A stretch of DNA of 64,000 bases from Treponema vincentii. GTDB taxonomy: Bacteria > Spirochaetota > Spirochaetia > Treponematales > Treponemataceae. The stretch spans positions 1,550,001 through 1,614,000 of the forward strand of contig NZ_CP048020.1 of the NCBI RefSeq assembly GCF_010365865.1. Direction: 5' to 3'. The notes below the pieces were generated by a model, which was given only the letters and a program-made list of their open reading frames with translations, ran no database searches and was not told the DNA's origin. Both the position numbers and the translations under genes were made by a program. Of this stretch, positions 32,418 through 40,396 are shown in pieces (position 1 is the stretch's first letter; each line of letters begins with the position of its first letter).

Positions 32418-32749
32418 ATATTGTTCCCGAGGACAACCGCGTTTAAATATTCTAAGCGGTTGTATTCCTTTTGTGCAAAATTTTATCCAAAATTTTGCAC
32501 ACTTTATCTAAGAAGAAGGGGGAAACGCATCAGACCAGCATATAAAAATCGCAGAATAAGTGAGGTTGCGAGACCATTTGAACCATCTTCAACTGTTGTA
32601 CATCCGTGTACATCAGTTGAAGGCGAGTTTTGCCTATAGACAAAACATCGCTACTGTATGGAACCACTGCCATCCTTGGCAGTTCTGGTTGAACAACCTC
32701 ACTTATTCTGCGGGGCTATCAACAAAATGTCTGATGCGTTTACCCTCAG
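32418..32749. other. Gene-free stretch between anmK and the PAS-like gene
   Basis: Almost all of it is one repeat element with nested inverted repeats (described at 32523-32741). I see no separate promoter or gene. Confidence 0.6.
32523..32741. repeat. MITE-like element carrying a complete hairpin-triplet (219 bp)
   Basis: Outer repeats AAACGCATCAGAC / GTCTGATGCGTTT enclose a second perfect 18-bp inverted repeat (GCAGAATAAGTGAGGTTG, 32551-32568 and 32694-32711). Inside is a forward triplet. H1 is 32587-32622 (16-bp stem, one mismatch, loop TCCG). H2 is 32627-32646 within GCGAGTTTTG...CAAAACATCGC. CTACTGTATGGAACC leads to H3, ACTGCCA-TCCT-TGGCAGT, at 32666-32683. This copy is the clearest view of the whole structure. 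Confidence 0.85.
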
Positions 32750-33505
32750 TTAGTCGCGGTCTTTTTGGAAGAATTTTAAAAACGGCTTTTTCTGTTTTTT
32801 TTCGGTATCCGTTTTTTGTATTAAATGTTTGACATTTTCCATGACCTTGCTCACAATCGGCTGATCGGAGAGATCAATCAAAAAGAATGACAGCGTACCG
32901 GTAGCCGAGAACACCGGCATACACACGATATGTGTATCTTGCTGCATAGCTGTACGAGTGAGCGCTGCATTTTGAATCGCTTCTTTAAGGCTGATACCGG
33001 GAGCTATTTCGGAAAGCGCATCCCCTTGTTTACAACCCGTTTTCTCCTGTGCTTTAGCGGAGAAATTCAGAATGGTTCCGGTAAGACTCACAACCAGAAG
33101 AGGGCGATCGATAATCAATAAGAGTTCATCAACCAGACCGTTTAATCCTGCAATCTTTAAGCTCTTTTGTGCGGTAATTTGATAGGCATCATCGAGCGCT
33201 TCCTGTAGTGTGGCACCTAAATTTCCCAATTTTTTTGCACGGGAATTCGATAATACGCCGTTCAGCTGAATAGCCTTTGCGACCATTAAAAAATCACTTT
33301 CTTTTCTTTTTGCATAGACGAGCATTGCAATCAATAGGCAAAGCTCCAACCCTGCTCCGATAAATCCGAAAAACAGCACCAGTTCCGAATCGCTTTTAAG
33401 CGAACTCTGCATTCCGACTTTATATCCCCAAATTGCAGTCGCTAAAATAAGTGCAAATGAAAAAAGTACCGCCCCGATCAATTTCTTTTTTCCGATAATA
33501 ATCAT
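32750..33505 (-). CDS. Membrane protein with PAS-like sensory domain
   Basis: This 251-residue protein has two N-terminal helices (residues 11-28 and 43-65), a linker helix and a PAS-like fold at residues 120-225 (LLLIIDRPLLVVSLTGTILN, FSAKAQEKTGCKQGDALSEI, VFSATGTLSFFLIDLSD). The C-terminal tail is lysine-rich. No kinase, cyclase or HAMP module follows, so it may act through a partner. It lies 71 bp downstream of ktrA on the same strand and may be co-transcribed with it. The PAS call rests on the V-(S/T)-L-x-G-x-I-L-N-x-(S/N) strand pattern only. Confidence 0.6.
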   Translation of the reverse strand: MIIIGKKKLIGAVLFSFALILATAIWGYKVGMQSSLKSDSELVLFFGFIGAGLELCLLIAMLVYAKRKESDFLMVAKAIQLNGVLSNSRAKKLGNLGATLQEALDDAYQITAQKSLKIAGLNGLVDELLLIIDRPLLVVSLTGTILNFSAKAQEKTGCKQGDALSEIAPGISLKEAIQNAALTRTAMQQDTHIVCMPVFSATGTLSFFLIDLSDQPIVSKVMENVKHLIQKTDTEKKQKKPFLKFFQKDRD

Positions 33506-33576
33506 ACATACATTCCTATTCGTTAGACATTCCGAAACATCGCTAAAAAGCTGTCCAAGTTTCTAAAAGCTGCTCT

Positions 33577-34269
33577 TTAGATGTTTCTAAATTCCGCAAT
33601 TTTTTCGACGCTGCCAAGCACAAAGAGTTTATCGCCTGCCTGCAATACAAGATTATCATCCGGTTCATACATCACTTCGCGGTTCAAAGGATTGCCGACC
33701 GTATCGATATCAAGCTCAAGCCGGACAACCGTAATGAGCGTTATATTGAATTTTTCTTTGAGCGCAACTTGCGAGAGTGTTTTACCGATAAAAAACTTCG
33801 GCACTTTTACTTCGCAGATTCCATATCCCTCGATAACGGAAAGCGAATTGAGTGCATCGGGATTAATCAATTCATGTGCAATACGGGTAGCCGACTCTTC
33901 TTCAATCTTTAACACTCGATTTGCCCCTACCCGCTTTAATACTATCGCATGGAGCGGAGAAACCGCCCGCGCTACAATATAGGGAATTTCCCGTTCCTTC
34001 AGCAGCGTCGTCGTCAAGATACTCGCTTCTTTATTGTCGCCGATCGTAACGATAGCAACATCAATATCGTCGAGCGGAGCTTTCTTAAACGCATTTTCAT
34101 CGGTAGTATCGATCACCATAGCCGCCGGGACAAATTTTTTTACCCGATCGACAGCTTGCGCATCGTGGTCAAACGCAACAACCGAGCCGCCGCCTTCCGC
34201 CAGCATTTCGCAAACCCGAATGCCGAATTCTCCTAATCCGATAACCGCAAAATTTTGTTGTACATCCAT
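33577..34269 (-). CDS. ktrA: K+ uptake regulatory subunit, RCK type (KtrA-like)
   Basis: This 230-residue cytoplasmic protein has a Rossmann RCK_N domain (FAVIGLGEFGIRVCEMLAEG, then FDHDAQAVDRV and VAIVTIGDNKEASILTTTLL) and an RCK_C domain (VPKFFIGKTLSQVALKEKFN, LQAGDKLFVLGSVEKIAEF). A single RCK unit of this size is KtrA, whereas TrkA has two in tandem. It gates a KtrB/TrkH-type channel according to nucleotide. The channel gene is about 4.4 kb away. The cardiolipin synthase gene lies directly upstream on the same strand (26 bp). Confidence 0.88.
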   Translation of the reverse strand: MDVQQNFAVIGLGEFGIRVCEMLAEGGGSVVAFDHDAQAVDRVKKFVPAAMVIDTTDENAFKKAPLDDIDVAIVTIGDNKEASILTTTLLKEREIPYIVARAVSPLHAIVLKRVGANRVLKIEEESATRIAHELINPDALNSLSVIEGYGICEVKVPKFFIGKTLSQVALKEKFNITLITVVRLELDIDTVGNPLNREVMYEPDDNLVLQAGDKLFVLGSVEKIAEFRNI

Positions 34270-34295
34270 AGTCGTTCTCCTTTTAGAGATGCCCT

Positions 34296-35768
34296 CTACA
34301 TCAACGGTGCGATAGCTTTTAACACAATGCCGGAAGCTTTAACCGTCCATTTCTCCTGTCGGATCGTTTCAGTCGTTACCGCCCTGCACTGTTTTAATAC
34401 GGATTGATAATCCGCTTCAATATCATTGATACAGTCGGCACCATATAAATAAGTAGCGCATTCAAAATGATGATAGAGGCTGCGATAATCCAAATTGATG
34501 GTGCCGACAACAGCTTCCCGATCATCACACACAAAAACTTTTGCATGCACAAAGCCCGGCGTATATTCATAAATTCGTACTCCCGACGCGAGCAAAGGAG
34601 CGTAATGGGTTTTTGCCAATGCGTACGGAGCTTTTTTATCGGGAATACCCGGCAAGATCAATGTAATATCCACGCCGCGCTCTGCCGCAAACTTCAACAT
34701 CGTTTCCATTTCCCCGTCGAGAATAAGGTAGGGGGACATGATATGCACATACCGCTGCGCTCTGTTGAGGATATCCATATACACACACTCGCCGACTTTA
34801 TTTTGATCGACGGGACTGTCTCCGAAAGGAATAACAAACCCCGCTGCAGAAACCGGCAAGATATTGGCGGGAACATTCACATACTCATTAAAATCCCATT
34901 CTTTTTCGTGTATGCTCCACAACTGCAAAAACATCAGCGTAAAACTTTTAACCGCGGCGCCGTGCAGCATGACGGCGGCATCTTTCCAGTATCCGTATTT
35001 ATGAATAACATTGATATATTCATCCGCTAAATTAACGCCGCCGTTAAACGCAACTTTACCGTCAATCACCAGGATTTTGCGATGGTCTCGGTAATTATAG
35101 CGTGTTGAGAGAAACGGTGTAAGCCGCCCGAATATCTTACATTTAATTCCTAATTTTTCCAAACGCTCAGGATAGTCATGCGGCAATGTAGAAAACTCGC
35201 AAGTACCATCATACATAATTCGGACATCGACGCCCTCTTTCGCTTTTTGCGCCAATATTTCCAATACGCTTCCCCACATCAGACCTTCTTCTATAATAAA
35301 ATACTCCAAAAAGATAAAATGCTTTGCCTGTTTCAGTTGAATAAGCATTTCTTTCCACTTCGCTTTTCCGGAAGGGAAATATGTTACTTCAGTTTGATTA
35401 AAAACCGGATGACATCCGGTATATCGGAGATACTGAGCAAGCGATGCAGCACCCTTATCTTGTACTGCAAGAGAAGCGGCAACCTGCGGATCTTGCGGAA
35501 TAGTATCTTGCGTCAGCGTAAAAAGATTATTCAGATGTTTCCGCGCCAAGCGGTTTCCCGGATCACTTTGGGTATACCAAAACAACAAAGCGCCGAATGC
35601 AGGGAGCATCATGATGATAACAAGCCACGTAATTTTTGCAGTAGGATCAATATCGGAATTCAGTAAATACAGCACCATCGCAACGATGAATAAAGACTGG
35701 ACAATAGAATAATAAGGGAATATTTCTTTAAACCGATACGGAATACTGAATAAAATAAATGCCTGCAA
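34296..35768 (-). CDS. cls: Cardiolipin synthase (phospholipase D family); upstream start uncertain
   Basis: From the TTG used here this is a 490-residue membrane phosphatidyltransferase with two N-terminal helices and two HKD motifs (YRDHRKILVIDGKVAFNGGV near residue 226; HAKVFVCDDREAVVGTIN near residue 410). It joins phosphatidylglycerol units into cardiolipin. The frame remains open upstream to 35912 and encodes a basic segment (KRRKRKGLYLLKKGRKGLV) and another hydrophobic stretch. The only well-placed initiation site is an ACG at 35882, 5 bases after GAGG. The real protein may therefore be about 528 residues with a rare start, or the T of an ATG was misread. Confidence 0.9.
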   Translation of the reverse strand: MQAFILFSIPYRFKEIFPYYSIVQSLFIVAMVLYLLNSDIDPTAKITWLVIIMMLPAFGALLFWYTQSDPGNRLARKHLNNLFTLTQDTIPQDPQVAASLAVQDKGAASLAQYLRYTGCHPVFNQTEVTYFPSGKAKWKEMLIQLKQAKHFIFLEYFIIEEGLMWGSVLEILAQKAKEGVDVRIMYDGTCEFSTLPHDYPERLEKLGIKCKIFGRLTPFLSTRYNYRDHRKILVIDGKVAFNGGVNLADEYINVIHKYGYWKDAAVMLHGAAVKSFTLMFLQLWSIHEKEWDFNEYVNVPANILPVSAAGFVIPFGDSPVDQNKVGECVYMDILNRAQRYVHIMSPYLILDGEMETMLKFAAERGVDITLILPGIPDKKAPYALAKTHYAPLLASGVRIYEYTPGFVHAKVFVCDDREAVVGTINLDYRSLYHHFECATYLYGADCINDIEADYQSVLKQCRAVTTETIRQEKWTVKASGIVLKAIAPLM

Positions 35769-35987
35769 GCCTAATAAAACGAGGAATACCCCTAAACGGC
35801 TAAACAGTGCACGTACAAGTCCCTTCCGGCCTTTTTTGAGTAAATATAAACCTTTGCGTTTTCTCCGTTTTTTTTCTTTCGTATTATCCTCGCTTATGGG
35901 AACTGTATCCGATTAAGCACAAAATGTAAACGTGAGGATAATCAACATGCCCCGCTGCAGAGCACTTGCATATTAAACTCCCCGCGA

Positions 35988-36023
35988 GCATCTCTAAAAA
36001 GCTAACCGAGTTTTTAGAGATAC
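35988..36023. repeat. ATCTCTAAAAA-type palindromic intergenic repeat, best copy
   Basis: GCATCTCTAAAAA-GCTAACCGA-GTTTTTAGAGAT is a near-perfect 11-bp stem between divergent genes. It is the clearest member of the family also seen near 3.6, 12.9, 13.9 and 33.5 kb and inside the TPP riboswitch. Confidence 0.7.
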
Positions 36024-36084
36024 CTATACATGCTTGAGCAAATATGTTATAACAGGCTTACAAATTAAATCTAAGGAGTATTTT

Positions 36085-37107
36085 ATGAAAAAACACTATG
36101 TTATAGCGTTTTTATTTTGTTGTATCACCGCGATGCTCTGTGCAGGCGGTAAAAAGGAGCCGGCCACGGCGGCTCAGGCAAAATCAGCCGGCAATTCATC
36201 CGCTCAAGCAGCTTATACCGTAAAGGTGGTTGTGCCCGCTAATGCTCCGGCAATTTGTATCGCAAAAATGGCATCCGACGCCGCCGCTGTTGCCGACGGT
36301 GCGGTTACGGAATATGAAGTGTTGCAAGCACCCGATATGCTGCAAGCACGGCTGCTTTCCGGAGAAGCGGATATCGCTATCGTCCCTTCAAACCTCTCCG
36401 CTATTTTATACGCAAAAGGTACCGGTGTCCGACTTGCAGGCGCCGTCGTTTGGGGAATTCTCTATGGACTTACCTCAGAATCAGTCAATTCTATCGAAGA
36501 TTTAAGAGGAAAAACAATTATCACTTTCGGAAGAGGTCTTACCCCGGATGTCACGGTACGGGAGCTTTTAAACGCCTACGGACTTACTCCCGATAAGGAC
36601 GTAATCTTTAACTATGTACAGTCGGGACAAGAAGCGGCAGCTGCTTTTATCAGCGGAAAAGGCTCTTTTGTTATTTTACCTGAGCCGATGGTTAGCATGG
36701 TATTAACCAAAAAACCCGGATCAAAGGTGTTCCTCGACGTACAGAACGCATGGAAAGAAAAACTCGGTGGAGACAGCTCCTACCCACAGGCAGTCGTGGT
36801 CGTACAAAAAAAACTCATCGAAAATCATCCCGATTACGTTGCTCGCTTCTTAGCTCAACTGGAACAATCAATAAACTGGGCAAAAGAAAACCCCAAGCAA
36901 GCGGGAGAAGCCACCGCAAAGCTGCAAAAAGGTATTCAAGCACCGCTTATTGCAAAAGGAATAAGCCGAATGAATATGCAGTTTGTGAACGCCGAACAAA
37001 CCCGCCCCGCACTTGAGCGATATTTCTCCATTCTCTATAAGGCTGATCCGAAATTTATCGGCGGGGCCATGCCTCAGGATGATTTCTATTACACCACAGC
37101 AAAATAG
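36085..37107 (+). CDS. NMT1/THI5-like ABC transporter substrate-binding lipoprotein
   Basis: This 340-residue protein starts at the ATG 7 bases after AAGGAG. It has a signal peptide with lipobox (TAMLCAGG), then a type-II binding-protein fold of the NMT1 kind (VVVPANAPAICIAKMASDAA, ADIAIVPSNLSAILYAKGTG, LRGKTIITFGRGLTPDVTVR, YVQSGQEAAAAFISGKGSFV). Relatives bind pyrimidine thiamine precursors, taurine or alkanesulfonates. The ligand here is unknown. It overlaps the downstream permease-ATPase fusion gene by about 29 bases. Confidence 0.87.
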   Translation: MKKHYVIAFLFCCITAMLCAGGKKEPATAAQAKSAGNSSAQAAYTVKVVVPANAPAICIAKMASDAAAVADGAVTEYEVLQAPDMLQARLLSGEADIAIVPSNLSAILYAKGTGVRLAGAVVWGILYGLTSESVNSIEDLRGKTIITFGRGLTPDVTVRELLNAYGLTPDKDVIFNYVQSGQEAAAAFISGKGSFVILPEPMVSMVLTKKPGSKVFLDVQNAWKEKLGGDSSYPQAVVVVQKKLIENHPDYVARFLAQLEQSINWAKENPKQAGEATAKLQKGIQAPLIAKGISRMNMQFVNAEQTRPALERYFSILYKADPKFIGGAMPQDDFYYTTAK

Positions 37108-38578
37108 CGATACGGGCAGCGGCAACGGTAAGGACCGAACTCGAGCAGTATACCGGCTCTGCGGACTCGTCGCGGGGCTGGGACTATGGCAGTTAACAGC
37201 CGTGCTGATAGCACAACCGCTCATTGTGCCGAGACTTGAAGCTATTGCCGCCGCTACGGTCGATATTCTTACCGGAGAAGATTTCTTTTTAACCGTTGCT
37301 GCAACGCTTTTACGCATTGCGGCAACGATCGCTATAGATACCGTCATTGCTTTTTTACTGGGAATTGCAGCCGGCGTGTCCGCGCGAATCGAAGCAGCGC
37401 TCAGCCCTTTTGAAACTGCCATGCGTGCTGTCCCGACGATGGGTATTCTGCTCCTCTCGCTGATATGGTTTAATTCCGAGATCACCCCTATTTTTGTCGC
37501 AAGCCTTATCGCGCTTCCGCTGCTGTACCGCGGCGTGGTAAACGGCGTTAAAAACATCGACATTCGTCTTATCCAAATGTCTACCGGTTTCCAAGTCTCC
37601 TTCGTGCGCAAACTTAAACAGCTGTACATTCCTTCCATTAGGCCGTTTACACTCACCGCATATTCCGCAACGCTTGGGTTGTTGGTAAAGGTTATGGTTA
37701 CCGCCGAAGTACTCAGCCAGCCACGGAGAGGCATCGGTACGGAGTTCCAGATTGCACGTGCTCAGTTGGATACCGCAACGATTTTCGGCTGGGGAATCAT
37801 TGTGATCGTCTTTGCCGCTCTTATGGAGCAGGCAGCAAAACGTATTCTTTCATATAATAAAGCCCGCAAAGCGATGCAGACAGCGGATGCTGATACCGCT
37901 CTACCCGACACACCTGTCAACACCGGAGAAAACTTCGATACTGACGTATATGCAGATATCGGCAAACAAGCTGCCGAAATACATATTGACCGTATCTCTT
38001 TTAATTTTGAATCGGTACCGGTGTTTCAATCTTTTTCACTTGAGGTTAAACCTGCGCGGATAAATTATATCCTCGGCCGCTCCGGTAGAGGCAAAACAAC
38101 GCTGCTTTTTTTAATTGCAGGTTTTCTGCACCCTCAACACGGAACGATACGCATATTGCCGCCCAATGCGAAAATCGGTTTTGCCTATCAAGACCTGCGG
38201 CTTATCCCACACCTCACCGCAGAACAGAATATCCGCTATATACTGCCGCCGGATTACGGAACGGAAAAGGCAAAGCGTATTGCACGGCAATATTTACAGA
38301 TGTTCGGCTTACAAGGGTTTGAGCATTTTCTACCGGCGGAACTTTCCGGCGGTATGCAGCGGCGAGTCAGTTTAGCCCGTGCACTCGCCTACCCTTCGGA
38401 AATTTTGCTCCTCGACGAGGCCTTTGACTCCCTCGATCCCGAAACAAAAAAAGCGGCGGCGAGAGTGTTTTCCCGTATTGTCCGGCAGCAGCGGCGGACA
38501 GTCCTATGTGTAACGCACGACCCGGTATTCACGCAGCTTATCGAAGGCATTACGCTGGATGTTCCCAACGGTCATTGA
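37079..38578 (+). CDS. Fused ABC permease-ATPase (SsuC/ThiX-type permease plus ATP-binding domain)
   Basis: This chain is about 499 residues long from the ATG inside the end of the binding-protein gene. Residues 20-260 are a six-helix permease with an EAA-like loop (MSTGFQVSFVRKLKQLYIPS). A linker (TADADTALPDTPVNTGENFD) leads to an ATPase with Walker A LGRSGRGKTTLL, Q-loop FAYQDLRLIPHLT, signature LSGGMQRRVSLARAL, Walker B ILLLDEAFDSLD and H-loop CVTHD. In most bacteria these are separate SsuB/SsuC-type proteins. The fusion forces a 1:1 ratio and needs no other subunit beyond the lipoprotein. Confidence 0.87.
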   Translation: MISITPQQNSDTGSGNGKDRTRAVYRLCGLVAGLGLWQLTAVLIAQPLIVPRLEAIAAATVDILTGEDFFLTVAATLLRIAATIAIDTVIAFLLGIAAGVSARIEAALSPFETAMRAVPTMGILLLSLIWFNSEITPIFVASLIALPLLYRGVVNGVKNIDIRLIQMSTGFQVSFVRKLKQLYIPSIRPFTLTAYSATLGLLVKVMVTAEVLSQPRRGIGTEFQIARAQLDTATIFGWGIIVIVFAALMEQAAKRILSYNKARKAMQTADADTALPDTPVNTGENFDTDVYADIGKQAAEIHIDRISFNFESVPVFQSFSLEVKPARINYILGRSGRGKTTLLFLIAGFLHPQHGTIRILPPNAKIGFAYQDLRLIPHLTAEQNIRYILPPDYGTEKAKRIARQYLQMFGLQGFEHFLPAELSGGMQRRVSLARALAYPSEILLLDEAFDSLDPETKKAAARVFSRIVRQQRRTVLCVTHDPVFTQLIEGITLDVPNGH

Positions 38579-38630
38579 CAAACGCTACCACTTCACTTCT
38601 CTTAGGCTGAAGCAAAAGGCCGTATCAGGT

Positions 38631-40377
38631 TCAAGTGTTACCCGATCGAAATAGCGCCGTACGGATATTCGACGGTATCGCTGCCTTCCTTTTTTTTCCG
38701 GCAGCAGTGAGAATGGTAAGCGGCCCTACCCTGCCGATAAACATGAGGAAGACCAATATCAGTTTACCGGCAACACTGAACTGCGCCGTTATGCCGGTAG
38801 AGAGCCCAACCGTTGCAAAGGCGGAAACCGTTTCAAACGCCATGGGTAAAAAACGGCAGCGATTCGGTTACCGTCAATACAAATATGGCAGCGGACACAA
38901 TCGTCAAACCGAAACCGAGAATAAGAAAAGCTTTTTTTACCTGCTCATCGGGTATCGACATTTTTTTGATAACGACCGTCCGGTCGTTTTTTAGAAACGA
39001 ACGGAAAAACGCGAAGACCACCGCAACAGTGTTCAGCTTAATACCGCCGGCCGTACTGCCCGATGCGCCGCCTGCGAACATTACAAAAATCATCATAAGC
39101 AGCGTCGCATTCGTCAGGGAAGCAAAGGACACCGTTGAGAAACCCGCCGTCCGCAGGGTAACCGCCTGAAAGAAAGCGCCGAGGTATTGTTCTCGAAGTG
39201 AAAAATCCTTCATCGCATGAGTATGCTCCAGCAGATAAAACGCCGCAAACGAGATAAAAAGAATGCCCGCAGTCATTATAAGCACGATCTGCGTATTCAA
39301 CGGAAGGAAAAACGTTGTCTTTTTCTTTTTGAACGCATTACACGTTTCGGTTTTTATTTTACGCGCCGTATCGTACATAACCGCAAAACCGATACCTCCA
39401 AGGATAATCGTAAAGCTAATCGTTAAACTGATAATAGGATCGCCGATAAAGGATTCGAGATTATTGGAAAAGAGCGCAAAACCTGCGTTACAAAAAGCGG
39501 AGACCGCATGAAAAGCCGCAAAACCAAGTGTCTTGGCGGATGCTCCCATGGTGCGTGAAAACCCGAGAAATAAAAAACCGGCACTGACAGCTTCAACTAA
39601 AAAGGTAGACCCAACAATGACGCGGAGCGCTTTAAACAATCCCGACATATCATCTTCGCTCACCATATACGAAACGGTCAGCTTTTCCGCAATAGACAGC
39701 TTGCGCCGAAACGCGAGCATACCGAAAAACGAGAACACCATAATACCAAGTCCGCCGATCTGAATAAGCAAAACGAGGATTACTTTTCCGACTGTTGTCA
39801 ATTCTGTCGCGACATCGATAATACTCAAGCCGGTAACACAGACTGCAGAAGTTGCAGTAAATAGTGCAGTCAAAAAGTCAAGATGACCTGCGTCGGGAGT
39901 AGCTGCCGGAAGCATCAACAAAAAGGCACCGGTAATAATCACCATGAAGAATGAAATAAGCAAAGTTCCTGCAGGGTTCAACATTATCCGCTCCGTGCCG
40001 CCCGCACTGTCCGCCGTATTCTTGATGATTTTCCCAAATAGAAAAATGTTCTTGATCAGCGCAAACATAAGAATCAATTCCGGCGACGTAGGAATAAAAC
40101 CGATTTTTATTTTAAAAAAGATAAAAACTGCACAAAAGAGAAGCGTACTTAAACACAGCGCAACATGTTTTTGAACATACTGCTGAAAATACTTTTCATG
40201 CCGCATCGGTAAAAACGTTTCCGCAATAATAAGAAGCAAAATGATTGCATCTATCGCATGAATAACAATAGTAGCGGCAAGAGAAGCATAAAACTGCTGC
40301 AAAAACAGCACTGCCAAACTGAGTATAAAGGCAACGCCCGAAAGATTTGTACGGAGTTTGATTACTATGGTATTCAT
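38631..40377 (-). CDS. ktrB: KtrB/TrkH-type potassium channel; one homopolymer frameshift
   Basis: Joined across one slip this is a 581-residue membrane protein. An extra N-terminal set of helices precedes the four channel repeats. The selectivity glycines are in [30 protein letters not shown] and [10 protein letters not shown]. The frame breaks at A6 (38848-38853). With five bases the junction reads [16 protein letters not shown]. The fourth pore loop lies after the break, so a truncated product could not form a pore. KtrA, encoded nearby, is the likely regulatory partner. Uptake would be K+ driven by Na+ or membrane potential. Confidence 0.87.
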
Positions 40378-40396
40378 ATCAGTCCAATCCTTTTTC

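Noticed and set aside
38590-38650. TPP-riboswitch-like 3' half (GAACCTGATACGGCC...GCCTAAGAG) on the minus strand at the ktrB stop
   Set aside because: The 5' half (GGGGTGCC, CTGAGA) is absent, the TAAT core of the P5 loop is missing, and no gene follows in that orientation.
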